A program made the position numbers and the translations under genes. Of a DNA stretch of 35,312 nucleotides, positions 1 through 8,127 are shown in pieces. Under the pieces are notes generated by a model. That model was not told the origin of the DNA, did no database searches, and was given only the letters and a program-made list of their open reading frames with translations. The DNA lies in NCBI GenBank assembly GCA_005239635.1, contig SBBQ01000006.1, positions 1 through 35,312 of the forward strand, written 5' to 3'. Source of the stretch: Uliginosibacterium gangwonense. Lineage in GTDB: Bacteria > Pseudomonadota > Gammaproteobacteria > Burkholderiales > Rhodocyclaceae. Numbering within the stretch: position 1 is the first letter of the stretch; each line of letters begins with the position of its first letter.

Positions 1-39
1 TCGCTCCGCATTGGCCTTCTGCTTCCCCTTGCGTTCCAT
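1..39 (-). CDS. 5' end of an unidentified leftward gene, cut by the window edge
   Basis: Only 13 codons are visible, reading MERKGKQKANAER. The start is convincing because a perfect AAGGAGGT Shine-Dalgarno lies at 45-52, five bases before the ATG. The peptide is basic, like the N-terminus of many DNA-binding proteins and transposases, but too short to assign. A perfect 12-bp palindrome (TAACCCGGGTTA, 82-93) sits just upstream and could be an operator or part of an insertion-sequence end; neither is proven. Confidence 0.5.
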   Translation of the reverse strand, partial: MERKGKQKANAER

Positions 40-856
40 CGGACACCTCCTTCATCATTGTCTCCTATTGATGTGTCCGTATAACCCGGGTTACCTCAGG
101 GACTTTGTCTAGTTGGGGTGCTAACTACAGGCCCTGATGCGTCACATCACAAGATCGGCTGGGATAACCACGGTCTTGTGCGTTGCGCATGGTTTTCGCC
201 ACAACGCTAGGTCGATTTCGCGATCCGGACGTGACATCGCTGGCACGTACAAAGTTTGCTGTCGCGCTCCCTCAGTCTTAAATACTCTTCCTCGAGTTAT
301 TTCTCCGCCCTTGAACGACGTAGGGCACAGCACAATGGCAGATGCGGTTAGTTGTGTATGTCGCGCACGTCTTATAGATGTTGCTTGTACAGAATCCATG
401 GGCGATGACCCTATTGCAGCACTGTAAATTGTCTTTGTATTCGCGCATTCGGCACAAATCAACTATGCAGTTTTAATGCATATATAGATCAGGTGAAACG
501 AGCGGCAGAGAAAAAACTGACGGACTGTCATGTATTACCAGTTCGCTCAATGATTTTACTATTCCACGGAAACCCCAATGAACAGGTGCTTGCCGAGGCA
601 CGCTGTTGCAGGAGGGGCGGTGCGAGCCCCCCTTTGATCATCGCACAACGCGATACGGCACGATTGATGCTGAGTAAGTCTAGGTACGTCACATTTGAAA
701 GTTGATGTGGCACCACAGATGTCTGTGTGCCATGAGGTGTACGTGCAGATCTGAAGCAGGGTCAAACGGTCTGGTTGGTTGAACAGAAGAGCGCGGTCTT
801 GCCGTGTTGCCCCGATTTTCGTAACGATTTCGAATTTTTCGCTGGGAGTACACATC
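40..856. other. Long gene-free stretch upstream of the hydrogenase cluster
   Basis: I see no convincing gene here. The short open frames lack ribosome binding sites and family resemblance. Recognisable structure is limited to the 82-93 palindrome, a GGGGC/GCCCC hairpin at 614-630 with only three following T residues (a poor terminator), and the inverted repeat at 708-732. The promoter of the hydrogenase cluster should lie here. I searched by eye for a sigma-54 -24/-12 element and found none with correct spacing. Confidence 0.6.
708..732. promoter_or_regulatory. Inverted repeat, possible operator or leader hairpin upstream of hupS
   Basis: The left arm TGGCACCACAGA pairs with the right arm TCTGTGTGCCA around a 2-base centre, with a single bulged base. 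It lies about 125 bases before the hupS start codon, in the region expected to hold the cluster's promoter. No T-run follows, so it is not a typical intrinsic terminator. A regulator binding site or a structured mRNA leader are the likely readings; which regulator cannot be told from sequence. Confidence 0.4.
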
Positions 857-1819
857 ATGGCCAATTTACTCTGGCTGCAAGGCGGCGCTTGTTCGGGCAA
901 TACCATGTCATTTCTCAATGCAGAAGAACCGAGTGCTTGTGATCTGGTGACGGATTTCGGTATCAATGTGCTGTGGCATCCCTCCTTGGGTGTTGAGTTG
1001 GGCGATAACCTGCAAAAATTGCTGCGTGATTGTGTATCAGGTGCGATTTCACTCGACATTTTTGTGTTTGAAGGAACGGTGGTAAATGCGCCCAATGGCA
1101 CAGGTGAATGGAACCGTTTTGCCGGGCGACCCATGAAACAGTGGGTGAACGAATTAGCAAAAGCAGCACAGTTTGTCGTAGCAATCGGTGATTGCGCCAC
1201 ATGGGGCGGTATTCCTGCTACCGCGCCGAATCCTTCGGAGTCACAAGGCTTACAGTTTCTCAAGCGCGATCACGGTGGCTTCCTTGGTAAAAGCTTTGTT
1301 TCACGCGCAGGCTTGCCAGTTATCAACGTACCGGGTTGTCCAGCGCATCCAGATTGGATTACGCAGATTGTGGTTGCAGTTGCCACGGGGCGTACAAGCG
1401 ATATTACGCTGGATGAGTTTCAGCGTCCTCGAACATTTTTCCAGTCTTTCACGCAAACAGGTTGCACTCGCAATATGCATTTTGCTTATAAGGTGTCGGC
1501 TACCGAGTTCGGCCAGCGCAAGGGCTGTCTGTTCTATGACTTGGGCTGTCGCGGGCCGATGACGCACTCGCCATGCAATCGTATTTTGTGGAATCGAGTG
1601 TCGTCTAAAACGCGTGCGGGCATGCCCTGCCTTGGGTGTACCGAGCCTGAATTTCCTTTCTTTGATTTGGCGCCTGGCACAGTGTTTAAGACGCAGACAG
1701 TGATGGGCGTGCCTAAGGATTTGCCAACCGGTGTGGACAAGAAGAGTTACATCGCGCTCACGGGGGCGGCTAAGAATGCTGCACCAGAGTGGGCTGAACG
1801 AGACATCTTTGTGGTTTAA
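857..1819 (+). CDS. hupS: Group 2a [NiFe] uptake hydrogenase small subunit
   Basis: This is the Fe-S electron-transfer subunit of a cytoplasmic uptake [NiFe] hydrogenase; it relays electrons from the NiFe site of HupL to a downstream acceptor. The 320-residue product starts LLWLQGGACSGNTMSFLNAE, which I recognise from cyanobacterial HupS and the mycobacterial HucS class (group 2a). There is no twin-arginine signal peptide, unlike the group 1 membrane enzymes. Cluster-ligand candidates are Cys12, Cys113 (GDCATWGG), Cys161 (PGCPAHP), Cys203, Cys224, Cys231, Cys240, Cys258 and Cys261. The position of the second Cys of the classical proximal CxxC pair is Asn15. I chose ATG 857 over an in-frame upstream start at 779 because GGGAG (844-848) precedes it and family members begin here. 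hupL follows 47 bases downstream. Confidence 0.96.
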   Translation: MANLLWLQGGACSGNTMSFLNAEEPSACDLVTDFGINVLWHPSLGVELGDNLQKLLRDCVSGAISLDIFVFEGTVVNAPNGTGEWNRFAGRPMKQWVNELAKAAQFVVAIGDCATWGGIPATAPNPSESQGLQFLKRDHGGFLGKSFVSRAGLPVINVPGCPAHPDWITQIVVAVATGRTSDITLDEFQRPRTFFQSFTQTGCTRNMHFAYKVSATEFGQRKGCLFYDLGCRGPMTHSPCNRILWNRVSSKTRAGMPCLGCTEPEFPFFDLAPGTVFKTQTVMGVPKDLPTGVDKKSYIALTGAAKNAAPEWAERDIFVV

Positions 1820-1866
1820 CTGAGTTGTGCACGACCTACATAGGTTGTGTACAGGGGGAGTCGGTC

Positions 1867-3465
1867 ATGGGCGCTGTACAAACATTAGATATCTCACCGG
1901 TCGGGCGGGTCGAAGGCGATCTGGATGTGCGGGTGGACATACAGGATGGTGTAGTGGTGAATGCTTGGACACAGGCAGAACTGTTCCGTGGCTTTGAAGT
2001 AATCTTGCGGGACAAAGATCCGCAAGCAGGTTTAGTGGTGACTCCGCGAGCTTGTGGCATATGTGGGGCATCGCATCTGACTTGTGCAGCATGGGCACTT
2101 GATACGGCTTGGCAAACTGAGGTGCCACGCAATGCTATTTTGGCGCGCAATCTTGGCCAGCTGACTGAATCGCTGCAGAGCCAACCGCGCTATTTTTATG
2201 GTCTGTACGCGATTGATCTGACCAACAAAAAATATCGCGGCAGTAAATATTATGAAGAGGCCTGCAAGCGTTTTGCACCGTTCACTGGCACTTCATATGA
2301 AGTTGGTGTCACGGTGTCTGGCAAGCCTGTCGAGATTTATGCCCTGCTGGGCGGTCAATGGCCCCATTCATCTTATATGGTGCCGGGCGGCGTAATGTGC
2401 GCGCCCACACTTACTGACATCACGCGCGCATGGTCAATTCTCGAGTACTACAAAGTCACCTGGCTTGAGAGCATGTGGCTGGGTTGTTCGCTTGAGCGTT
2501 ATGAAGAAATAACGAGCTACGACGACTTCATGAGCTGGTTGAATGAGAACCCCAAACATGCCAATTCTGATTTAGGGTTGTATTGGCACATGGGCTTGGA
2601 TGTAGGCTTGGACAAATATGGCGGCGGTGTGGGGCGCTATGTTAGTTGGGGGTATTTGCCGCACGAAGATCGTTACCAAAAGCCGACGATTGATGACCGT
2701 AATGCTGCGGTGCTGATGAAGAGTGGCATTTACGACGGTACCAAGGATACGCACGTCCTCATGGACCAAAAAATGCTGCGTGAGAACACGACACATTCTT
2801 GGTACGACGAGGGTGGCAACGACGTACATCCATTTGATCGCACCACGCGGCCGATCCAAAAGAATGACATTAACTTTGATGGCAAATATTCTTGGGCAAC
2901 CGGGGTAAAACATGTGGATGTGGGCCGACTTGAAGCAGGCCCCTTGGCGCGCCAATTGGTAGCTGGCGGACACCATGGCGAAAGTTGGCAGCATTACGAT
3001 CCGCTGATCCTTGATATGTACAAGAAAATGGGTGGACCCAGCCTGCACTTGCGTCAGATCGCGCGCATGCACGAAACCGTCAAGTTGTATCGGCAGTGTG
3101 AGCGCATCCTGCGCGAATTTAAGCTGAGTGACCCGTGGTACATCAAGCCACGTGAGCAAGATGGCCGAGGTTGGGGTGCTACTGAGGCGATTCGCGGTGC
3201 GCTTTGTCATTGGATTGATGTGGAAGGCGGCAAAATAAAGAATTACCAAATCATTGCGCCAACGACCTGGAATGTGGGACCGCGTGATGCCGAAAATATA
3301 CGAGGCCCGATTGAGGAAGCATTGATCGGCGCACCGATTGCGGACGCATCTGACCCCGTAGAAGTCGGTCACGTCGCGCGCTCTTTCGATTCGTGTCTGG
3401 TCTGTACGGTGCACGCACATGACGCACGTAGCGGTAAAGAGTTAGCCCGCTTCCGTGTGGCATGA
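1867..3465 (+). CDS. hupL: Group 2a [NiFe] uptake hydrogenase large subunit
   Basis: Catalytic subunit carrying the NiFe(CN)2CO centre that splits H2. It has 532 residues. The N-terminal nickel motif is RACGICGASH with Cys63 and Cys66, and RVEGD at 14-18 is typical. The C-terminal motif is DSCLVCTVH with Cys510 and Cys513; most relatives have DPC, so Pro is replaced by Ser509. By family knowledge the maturation protease cuts after His516, removing a 16-residue tail beginning AHDARSG; the protease domain encoded at 4193 is the obvious candidate. ATG 1867 is preferred to an upstream in-frame start at 1825 because a GGGGGAG ribosome site precedes it and the protein then begins at the conserved segment. 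It is co-directional with hupS and probably co-transcribed. Confidence 0.96.
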   Translation: MGAVQTLDISPVGRVEGDLDVRVDIQDGVVVNAWTQAELFRGFEVILRDKDPQAGLVVTPRACGICGASHLTCAAWALDTAWQTEVPRNAILARNLGQLTESLQSQPRYFYGLYAIDLTNKKYRGSKYYEEACKRFAPFTGTSYEVGVTVSGKPVEIYALLGGQWPHSSYMVPGGVMCAPTLTDITRAWSILEYYKVTWLESMWLGCSLERYEEITSYDDFMSWLNENPKHANSDLGLYWHMGLDVGLDKYGGGVGRYVSWGYLPHEDRYQKPTIDDRNAAVLMKSGIYDGTKDTHVLMDQKMLRENTTHSWYDEGGNDVHPFDRTTRPIQKNDINFDGKYSWATGVKHVDVGRLEAGPLARQLVAGGHHGESWQHYDPLILDMYKKMGGPSLHLRQIARMHETVKLYRQCERILREFKLSDPWYIKPREQDGRGWGATEAIRGALCHWIDVEGGKIKNYQIIAPTTWNVGPRDAENIRGPIEEALIGAPIADASDPVEVGHVARSFDSCLVCTVHAHDARSGKELARFRVA

Positions 3466-3597
3466 AGTACGAACAAAGGTATTGGCAAAGCCGACAAATG
3501 TGAAGCACCGCTACATACAACATGATCCAATCATTCAAATCAGGATGGACTAAAAGCAATCTGTCTGTGCGCATGGATGACATGCCCGGAGGACAAG

Positions 3598-3915
3598 ATG
3601 CAACATGAACGGGAAGAGGATGTATTGCGTGCTGATATTGCAGCTCGACTCGCTGCAGGGTTACAGACGCAGACCGCTCCATTGATCGAAAATGATCGGC
3701 AGTTTGCAGAATTGCTAGCTTCGCTACGCGGGCTACGTGCAGATGATGTGGACGGTAAGTTAAAACTAGGCGGGTTTGTGGATCACCCGTTTGGGGGTGA
3801 ACAAATGCGCTGTCAGGAATGCATGTATTACCTAGTGCATCGAAAGTGGTGTGATTTGCCGGAGCTTGCCTTGCCGGTTGAACCCAGTTGGTGGTGCCGA
3901 TTATGGCGCATTTAA
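3598..3915 (+). CDS. Small HiPIP-like four-cysteine protein of the hydrogenase cluster
   Basis: A 105-residue soluble protein with a helical N-terminal half and a C-terminal cysteine domain: Cys72-x2-Cys75-x9-Cys85-x14-Cys100 ending WWCRLWRI. This matches the HiPIP signature C-x(6,9)-[LIVM]-x3-G-[YW]-C-x2-[FYW] at every position except that Trp replaces the Gly. I therefore infer a [4Fe-4S] protein of HiPIP type, possibly an electron carrier for HupSL. A zinc ribbon is the main alternative, since His81 lies among the cysteines. There is no export signal, which fits a cytoplasmic partner. The start at ATG 3598 has GGAGG at 3588-3592. It sits between hupL and the protease gene, so it belongs to the hydrogenase unit. 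Confidence 0.75.
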   Translation: MQHEREEDVLRADIAARLAAGLQTQTAPLIENDRQFAELLASLRGLRADDVDGKLKLGGFVDHPFGGEQMRCQECMYYLVHRKWCDLPELALPVEPSWWCRLWRI

Positions 3916-4019
3916 CGAATTGAATATCTGTTGGTCCCTGCCCATGCGAGAGCAGCGGAAGGGAGAGAACGGCAACGACCTAGAAGTTGAGGGTGTGTAA
4001 AAAGATTGTTGCGGGCAAA

Positions 4020-4136
4020 ACGCTAACCTTCGGCCTTACGTTGCTGTACTTGTGAGACGTGTTATGCGCGCTGCTATCGCGGCAGCGCAAAGCTACGCTG
4101 TACAAACGTTTGGCACAAATGCCGAAGGTGAGGCGT
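4020..4136. repeat. 117-bp element with inverted-repeat ends and a central hairpin
   Basis: The ends ACGCTAACCTTCGGC (4020-4034) and GCCGAAGGTGAGGCGT (4121-4136) are imperfect inverted repeats sharing an uninterrupted ACCTTCGGC/GCCGAAGGT core. In the middle GCGCTGC (4068-4074) and GCAGCGC (4082-4088) form a perfect 7-bp stem with a 7-base loop. It fills the gene-free gap between the HiPIP-like gene and the protease gene. A miniature inverted-repeat element, a BIME-like intergenic repeat or an mRNA-processing structure would each fit. Confidence 0.4.
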
Positions 4137-4192
4137 AATCAATATTGATCAGCACGAGTTTATCCGCCAGTAAGCTTGGTTCGGGAGAGACC

Positions 4193-5194
4193 ATGTACAC
4201 CATCATTGGATGTGGCAATGCCAATCGTTCCGATGACGCTGTGGGCGTACACATTGCGCAAACGTTACGTGTGCGTTTGGCGCATCAGGCGGCGCATGTC
4301 CGCGTGTTCGATGCAGGTACAGCAGGCATGGAGGTCATGTTCCAGGCACGTGGTGCTAGTACGCTGGTGATTGTGGACGCGTGTCGTAGCGGGCATTTGC
4401 CCGGTAGCATTTTTAGGGTTCCGGGTGCCGAACTGGAACAGACCTACTCGCCAAGTCTTAATCTGCACGATTTCCGGTGGAATCATGCGCTGACGGCTGG
4501 GCGCAAGATTTTTCGTGAAGACTTTCCGAAAACCGTGACGGTGTTTCTCATCGAAGCCGGCTCCCTTGAACTTGGTTGCGAACTGACGGAGTCCGTTAAG
4601 CATGCCGCACACCGTGTAGTGGAAGACATTTTGCAAGACATTGGACAGCACACTCAGCAAGCGTACCAACAGCCGGACCCATCCTATGATCAGCAACAAA
4701 GCCATCAGCATGAAAAGGTTTCGCTAGCAGGTTCTGCGCAGCCCAATGTTAATCCAGCGAAGCAAGCAGAGGCACTGACAATGCAAGCGGGCTTGGATCT
4801 GAAGAACCTCAGCATTCGCAACGGACACTTACATTGTCCGGCAACGGTGCACCGTTACTACTTGCATGGAATCGGCAGCGTTGCATTGTTGCCGCAGCAG
4901 CAAGACCTGTTAGTACTGCCGCTGATGGGTAGTTCAGTCGGCGGAGTGTTGGTCAAGCAACGTAATTCAGAAGGCGATTGCACGATTGCGCTCGACGAAA
5001 TTTTGCAGCGTCACACTTTATGTCCCTCGTTACTGGGTCCAGCGACCGCCAAGCTGTTGGGGGTACGCTGGGATACTGAACGAGCAGCGCTGGTATTGCC
5101 GCAGCTATTTGAAGTTAGTGAGTTGACCAGTGGGCTGCCTAAGAAGATGGGAAAAAATTATGCCGCTGGTGAGGTTGATACGATTTATAGATGA
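4193..5194 (+). CDS. hupW: Hydrogenase maturation protease (HupW/HybD type) fused to an unknown C-terminal domain
   Basis: Residues 1 to about 150 are a nickel-dependent endopeptidase that trims the HupL C-terminus after nickel insertion. It opens MYTIIGCGNANRSDDAVG, and Asp15, Asp62 (VDACRSG) and His92 correspond to the HybD nickel ligands Glu16, Asp62 and His93. A Gln/His-rich linker at about 150-185 joins it to a second domain (about 195-315) that I do not recognise, ending in a predicted beta-rich segment. Stand-alone proteases of this family are about 150-165 residues, so this 333-residue protein is a fusion. ATG 4193 is chosen over 4145 because of GGGAG just upstream and the family N-terminus. 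Its position after hupL fits a dedicated processing enzyme. Confidence 0.85.
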   Translation: MYTIIGCGNANRSDDAVGVHIAQTLRVRLAHQAAHVRVFDAGTAGMEVMFQARGASTLVIVDACRSGHLPGSIFRVPGAELEQTYSPSLNLHDFRWNHALTAGRKIFREDFPKTVTVFLIEAGSLELGCELTESVKHAAHRVVEDILQDIGQHTQQAYQQPDPSYDQQQSHQHEKVSLAGSAQPNVNPAKQAEALTMQAGLDLKNLSIRNGHLHCPATVHRYYLHGIGSVALLPQQQDLLVLPLMGSSVGGVLVKQRNSEGDCTIALDEILQRHTLCPSLLGPATAKLLGVRWDTERAALVLPQLFEVSELTSGLPKKMGKNYAAGEVDTIYR

Positions 5195-5399
5195 AGGCCT
5201 CTAAGCATTCTGGGCTGTTAACACACAGTGCATAGTTAATTTACACATACTGATCCGGGTTGAAGGTCTTGGCATGGCGACCTATCACTTAATCAAAGGA
5301 AGTCGCCGCACGCTCGATCAACAGAAGTAGTGTTGTTCACAAATTTTGCTGCTAGTGCGTGCCAATACAATTTGTGCGATAGAGATGGCGGAGATCGAC

Positions 5400-6521
5400 A
5401 TGACGACGACAATAACGCAGGCTACAGCGCAGTATCAGGCGGCTTTGCTCGCAGCGGAAGAAGCGGATGTGCTGCCATCAGAGCGCGCCGAAATGCTGAT
5501 GCAAATCGCCATGGGCTTGCAGCATTTGCCACGTTCAGAATTAGAAATTAAGCAGGCACTCAATCTCTACGAGCGTGCATTGGTCTTGTGTGGCGAAGCA
5601 TCGCCTTTGTTAAGCGCACGAATTAGTGCCAGGATGGGGGGTGCATGGCAATCGATACCTGGGGCTGGGCAAGAATCACTCTATTGTGCGCAGGCTTGTC
5701 TTGAGGCCGCGCTGGCGGGCCTAAAAGCCTATGGCGAGGTGGAGGAAATTGCCGATGCAGAAGTGCTACTGGGCCTCACCTTACAAACGCTAGCGCAGTT
5801 TGGCCAGGCACGCATACAGGACGCAATTCAAGCATATCATCGCGCCTTGCGAGTGTTTACTCGTGATAGCCATCCGCAGGAATACGCGGTATTGCACAAT
5901 AATTTAGCGGTCGCTTACCTCTCGATTCCTGCGCATGACCAGCAAGGCAAGATGCGTGAAGCGTTGGCGGTGCAATCGTTTGAAGAAGTACTCAAAGTAA
6001 TCACCCTAGTCGATCATCCCAACGAATACGCCATGGCCCAAAATAATTTGGGCAATGCCTTGCAACACGCGAGCAGCGGACATCGGGTGGATAACCTGTT
6101 GCGCGCATTGGAGGCATACGACGAAGCGCTCAAGGTTCGCAATCCACGCACCACGCCTATTGAATACGCCAACACATTGGCTAACAAAGCGCTTGCGCTG
6201 CGTAGCCTTCCACCCGGCATATGGACGGAGCGGGAGCAATCATCCGTTGCATCAGCGCCGGCGTTCGCCATCTCAATGATGCAACCAGAACATGAAGATG
6301 CAGGATCATTGGCTCGGTTAGAAGCGTTGTCTGCCACGGCGGGTTGGCCTTCAGCGCAGGCGACATCTGACCTGTCACATCTTCAAGCGGCACATAAGCT
6401 TTATCACGAGGCAGAACAAATTTTTGCCAATCACCATGAAACCGGTAAAGCCAGCCTGATGCGTGAAGCAATAGAAGCTGTGACAGATGAGTTGGCGTGC
6501 TTTGCATTGGTCACCAATTAA
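5400..6521 (+). CDS. TPR-repeat protein of the group 2a hydrogenase cluster
   Basis: A 373-residue, mostly alpha-helical protein with tetratricopeptide-like repeats. Examples are EYAVLHNNLAVAYLSIP near residue 165, EYAMAQNNLGNALQHA near 210 and EYANTLANKALALRSLP near 255, the NNLGNAL style of long TPR units. TPR proteins are common companions of group 2a hydrogenase subunits and are thought to scaffold assembly; the exact role is unknown. ATG 5400 is preferred because GGAG (5390-5393) lies six bases upstream; an ATG at 5385 is the alternative. No signal peptide is visible. A copy of the ATTGGCAAAA word lies antisense near its 3' end (6422-6431). Confidence 0.8.
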   Translation: MTTTITQATAQYQAALLAAEEADVLPSERAEMLMQIAMGLQHLPRSELEIKQALNLYERALVLCGEASPLLSARISARMGGAWQSIPGAGQESLYCAQACLEAALAGLKAYGEVEEIADAEVLLGLTLQTLAQFGQARIQDAIQAYHRALRVFTRDSHPQEYAVLHNNLAVAYLSIPAHDQQGKMREALAVQSFEEVLKVITLVDHPNEYAMAQNNLGNALQHASSGHRVDNLLRALEAYDEALKVRNPRTTPIEYANTLANKALALRSLPPGIWTEREQSSVASAPAFAISMMQPEHEDAGSLARLEALSATAGWPSAQATSDLSHLQAAHKLYHEAEQIFANHHETGKASLMREAIEAVTDELACFALVTN

Positions 6522-6616
6522 GAAACTCGAAGGGCCGATGGGGGCGCATGGCTGCAAAGCGGCGCTGTGATACGCATGTGCACGGTAATTCAAGTGCAAC
6601 AAAAAAGGAGAGCAGC

Positions 6617-6838
6617 ATGTTGCAACATCTGATGACACTGAGTGGGCCAGCGGGGATCGCGCTTGCGTTGATTAGCGCACTGCTTGCTGCATTAGTTGGC
6701 GGAGCACTCATGGGTATGAAGTTGGGTGGGGATGCGATGGGTAATGAATTAGCCGCCATGATCGGCGCCATGTTTGGGCCTTGCGGGGTGCTCCCCGGGG
6801 TTCTACTTGGTCTGCTTGTCTTGACCTTTGTGTTCTGA
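6617..6838 (+). CDS. Small glycine-rich membrane protein (73 aa)
   Basis: The product has two hydrophobic segments, roughly residues 8-32 and 50-73, separated by a short Gly/Met-rich loop (MGMKLGGDAMGNE). AAGGAG (6605-6610) precedes ATG 6617 by six bases, which strongly supports the start. It is not similar to any family I can name. Set between the TPR gene and another small membrane protein inside the hydrogenase cluster, it could help dock the soluble hydrogenase at the membrane or carry it to quinone; this is inference from context. Confidence 0.7.
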   Translation: MLQHLMTLSGPAGIALALISALLAALVGGALMGMKLGGDAMGNELAAMIGAMFGPCGVLPGVLLGLLVLTFVF

Positions 6839-6866
6839 CGAATGTAGTTAAAGTGAGGAACTCAGC

Positions 6867-7094
6867 ATGTGGGACATGTTTCTGAATTCGGCGCGATTGT
6901 TCATGCGTGGCAAGTTATTTCGTGAGCCAGGTATGGTGGCGCGGCAGTGGTTGCTTGGCGTGATGGTGTCAGCCGTACTCACCGTGCTGCTAGTGCGATT
7001 ACTCGGTTGGGGCCCAGTTCCGGCTGCCACGCTCGTAGGCCTACTGGTCGGCGCCTGGCAACCGGTGTTGTTTAAAGACCTGAAATATAACTGA
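6867..7094 (+). CDS. Small membrane protein (75 aa) with basic N-terminus
   Basis: An amphipathic, positively charged start (about residues 1-26) is followed by two hydrophobic stretches, about 28-46 and 50-66, and a polar end FKDLKYN. The positive-inside rule puts both termini in the cytoplasm. GAGGA lies eight bases before ATG 6867. It forms a pair with the preceding 73-residue membrane protein, 28 bases away. I do not recognise the family. Partnership in membrane attachment of the hydrogenase is a contextual inference. Confidence 0.7.
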   Translation: MWDMFLNSARLFMRGKLFREPGMVARQWLLGVMVSAVLTVLLVRLLGWGPVPAATLVGLLVGAWQPVLFKDLKYN

Positions 7095-7125
7095 TGTTCT
7101 ACGTCGTGGCCGAAGGAGCTGTTAC

Positions 7126-8127
7126 ATGCTTGCACAAACTCAATCTGCGCTTGAAGTAGCTCCGCCCATACCCACAGCTACCGTGCCACTGATGTCGACT
7201 GCCGACGTGTCGCATCACGCGACATATGTAACCAAAAATGCGACACCGACTTTAAATTCACTCGTTGCTGGGGTTGAGCAAGCCTTGGCGCGCACCTCGC
7301 ATTGGGATGAAGTACAACAAGCAACGGTGCGACATCTGTGCGAAGCGGTGGAACGTTTGCATGGTGAGGCGATGCGTCGCTTGATTCGTATGCTTAAAGA
7401 TGAAGCAGCATGCCATGAGCCATTGCGAGCCGCATTGAGCGACGAAGTGGTGTATGCAGTTATGCGCTATCAAGGGCTAGTCAAGGCGTCACTAGGTGAG
7501 CGCGTACAAGCCGCGCTGGATTCAGTACAAGGGTTAATGCAATCGCATGGCGGCGGAATTGAGTTGGTGGCGATTCGTCCTCCTGATACGGTTGAGGTCC
7601 GATTACTGGGAGCCTGTCATGGCTGTCCAGCGTCCAGCCAAACATTGACGGATGGTGTGGAACGGGCGATTCGCGAACACTGCCCCGAAATTACGCAGGT
7701 CGTGCAGGTGAGCCGTAGCGCAATGCAGCCCGAGGCCAAGGAGTCTGTAGAGATTGGCCAAGCGGTCAATAAGCAAGGTGTACATTTCGTCAGCCCCTTC
7801 GCCTTGGCAGAGACCAGCGGTTGGCGTGATCTCGCCACACTGGAAGAATTACCCGATCGCGCCATGATTAGCCGCCAGTTGGATGATGTCTCACTGCTGC
7901 TATATCGCCGCGGTGGGATGCTAAGTTGCGTACGTAATGCGTGTGCACACATGGGCATGCCTTTGGATGGCGCACATCTGGATGCGACGAGAGGCGTGCT
8001 GACCTGCCAATACCACGGTTTTCAGTATGTGCTTGAAACAGGCGAGTGCTTGACCGTACCCGAAGTGCAATTACAAGTGTATGCAGTGCGTGTGCTGGGA
8101 CAGCGCATACAGGTGCGACCCTCATGA
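7126..8127 (+). CDS. NifU-domain/Rieske [2Fe-2S] fusion protein (HucE-like)
   Basis: A 333-residue two-domain redox protein. Residues about 125-195 are a NifU C-terminal-like domain with GACHGCPAS (Cys164, Cys167), which in NifU/NfuA holds a transient Fe-S cluster. Residues about 218-330 are a Rieske ferredoxin with the ligand pairs Cys273-x-His275 and Cys294-x2-His297. The first 120 residues are helical and of unknown role. Rieske-type proteins occur in mycobacterial Huc operons and are proposed electron acceptors for HupSL; here it would carry electrons from the hydrogenase to the membrane. There is no signal peptide, so it is cytoplasmic. GGAG precedes ATG 7126. Its stop overlaps the next start (ATGA), implying translational coupling to the NHL gene. 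Confidence 0.88.
   Translation: MLAQTQSALEVAPPIPTATVPLMSTADVSHHATYVTKNATPTLNSLVAGVEQALARTSHWDEVQQATVRHLCEAVERLHGEAMRRLIRMLKDEAACHEPLRAALSDEVVYAVMRYQGLVKASLGERVQAALDSVQGLMQSHGGGIELVAIRPPDTVEVRLLGACHGCPASSQTLTDGVERAIREHCPEITQVVQVSRSAMQPEAKESVEIGQAVNKQGVHFVSPFALAETSGWRDLATLEELPDRAMISRQLDDVSLLLYRRGGMLSCVRNACAHMGMPLDGAHLDATRGVLTCQYHGFQYVLETGECLTVPEVQLQVYAVRVLGQRIQVRPS

Noticed and set aside
241-262. TGGCAC followed by TTGC, reminiscent of a sigma-54 promoter for the hydrogenase
   Set aside because: The GG and GC elements are about 16 bases apart instead of the required 11-12, and the site is about 600 bases from hupS.
614-635. GGGGC/GCCCC hairpin as a terminator
   Set aside because: Only a 5-bp stem, C-rich after the stem, and three T residues; no gene ends just upstream.
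137-716. Short open frames upstream of the hydrogenase on both strands
   Set aside because: No ribosome binding sites, no family resemblance, and they overlap each other in opposite directions.
559-1263. A 234-codon leftward open frame overlapping hupS
   Set aside because: It is antisense to a clearly conserved hydrogenase subunit and has no recognisable domain.
5276-5307. GGCGAC/GTCGCC inverted repeat upstream of the TPR gene
   Set aside because: A 6-bp stem with a 20-base loop is expected by chance in a sequence of this size.
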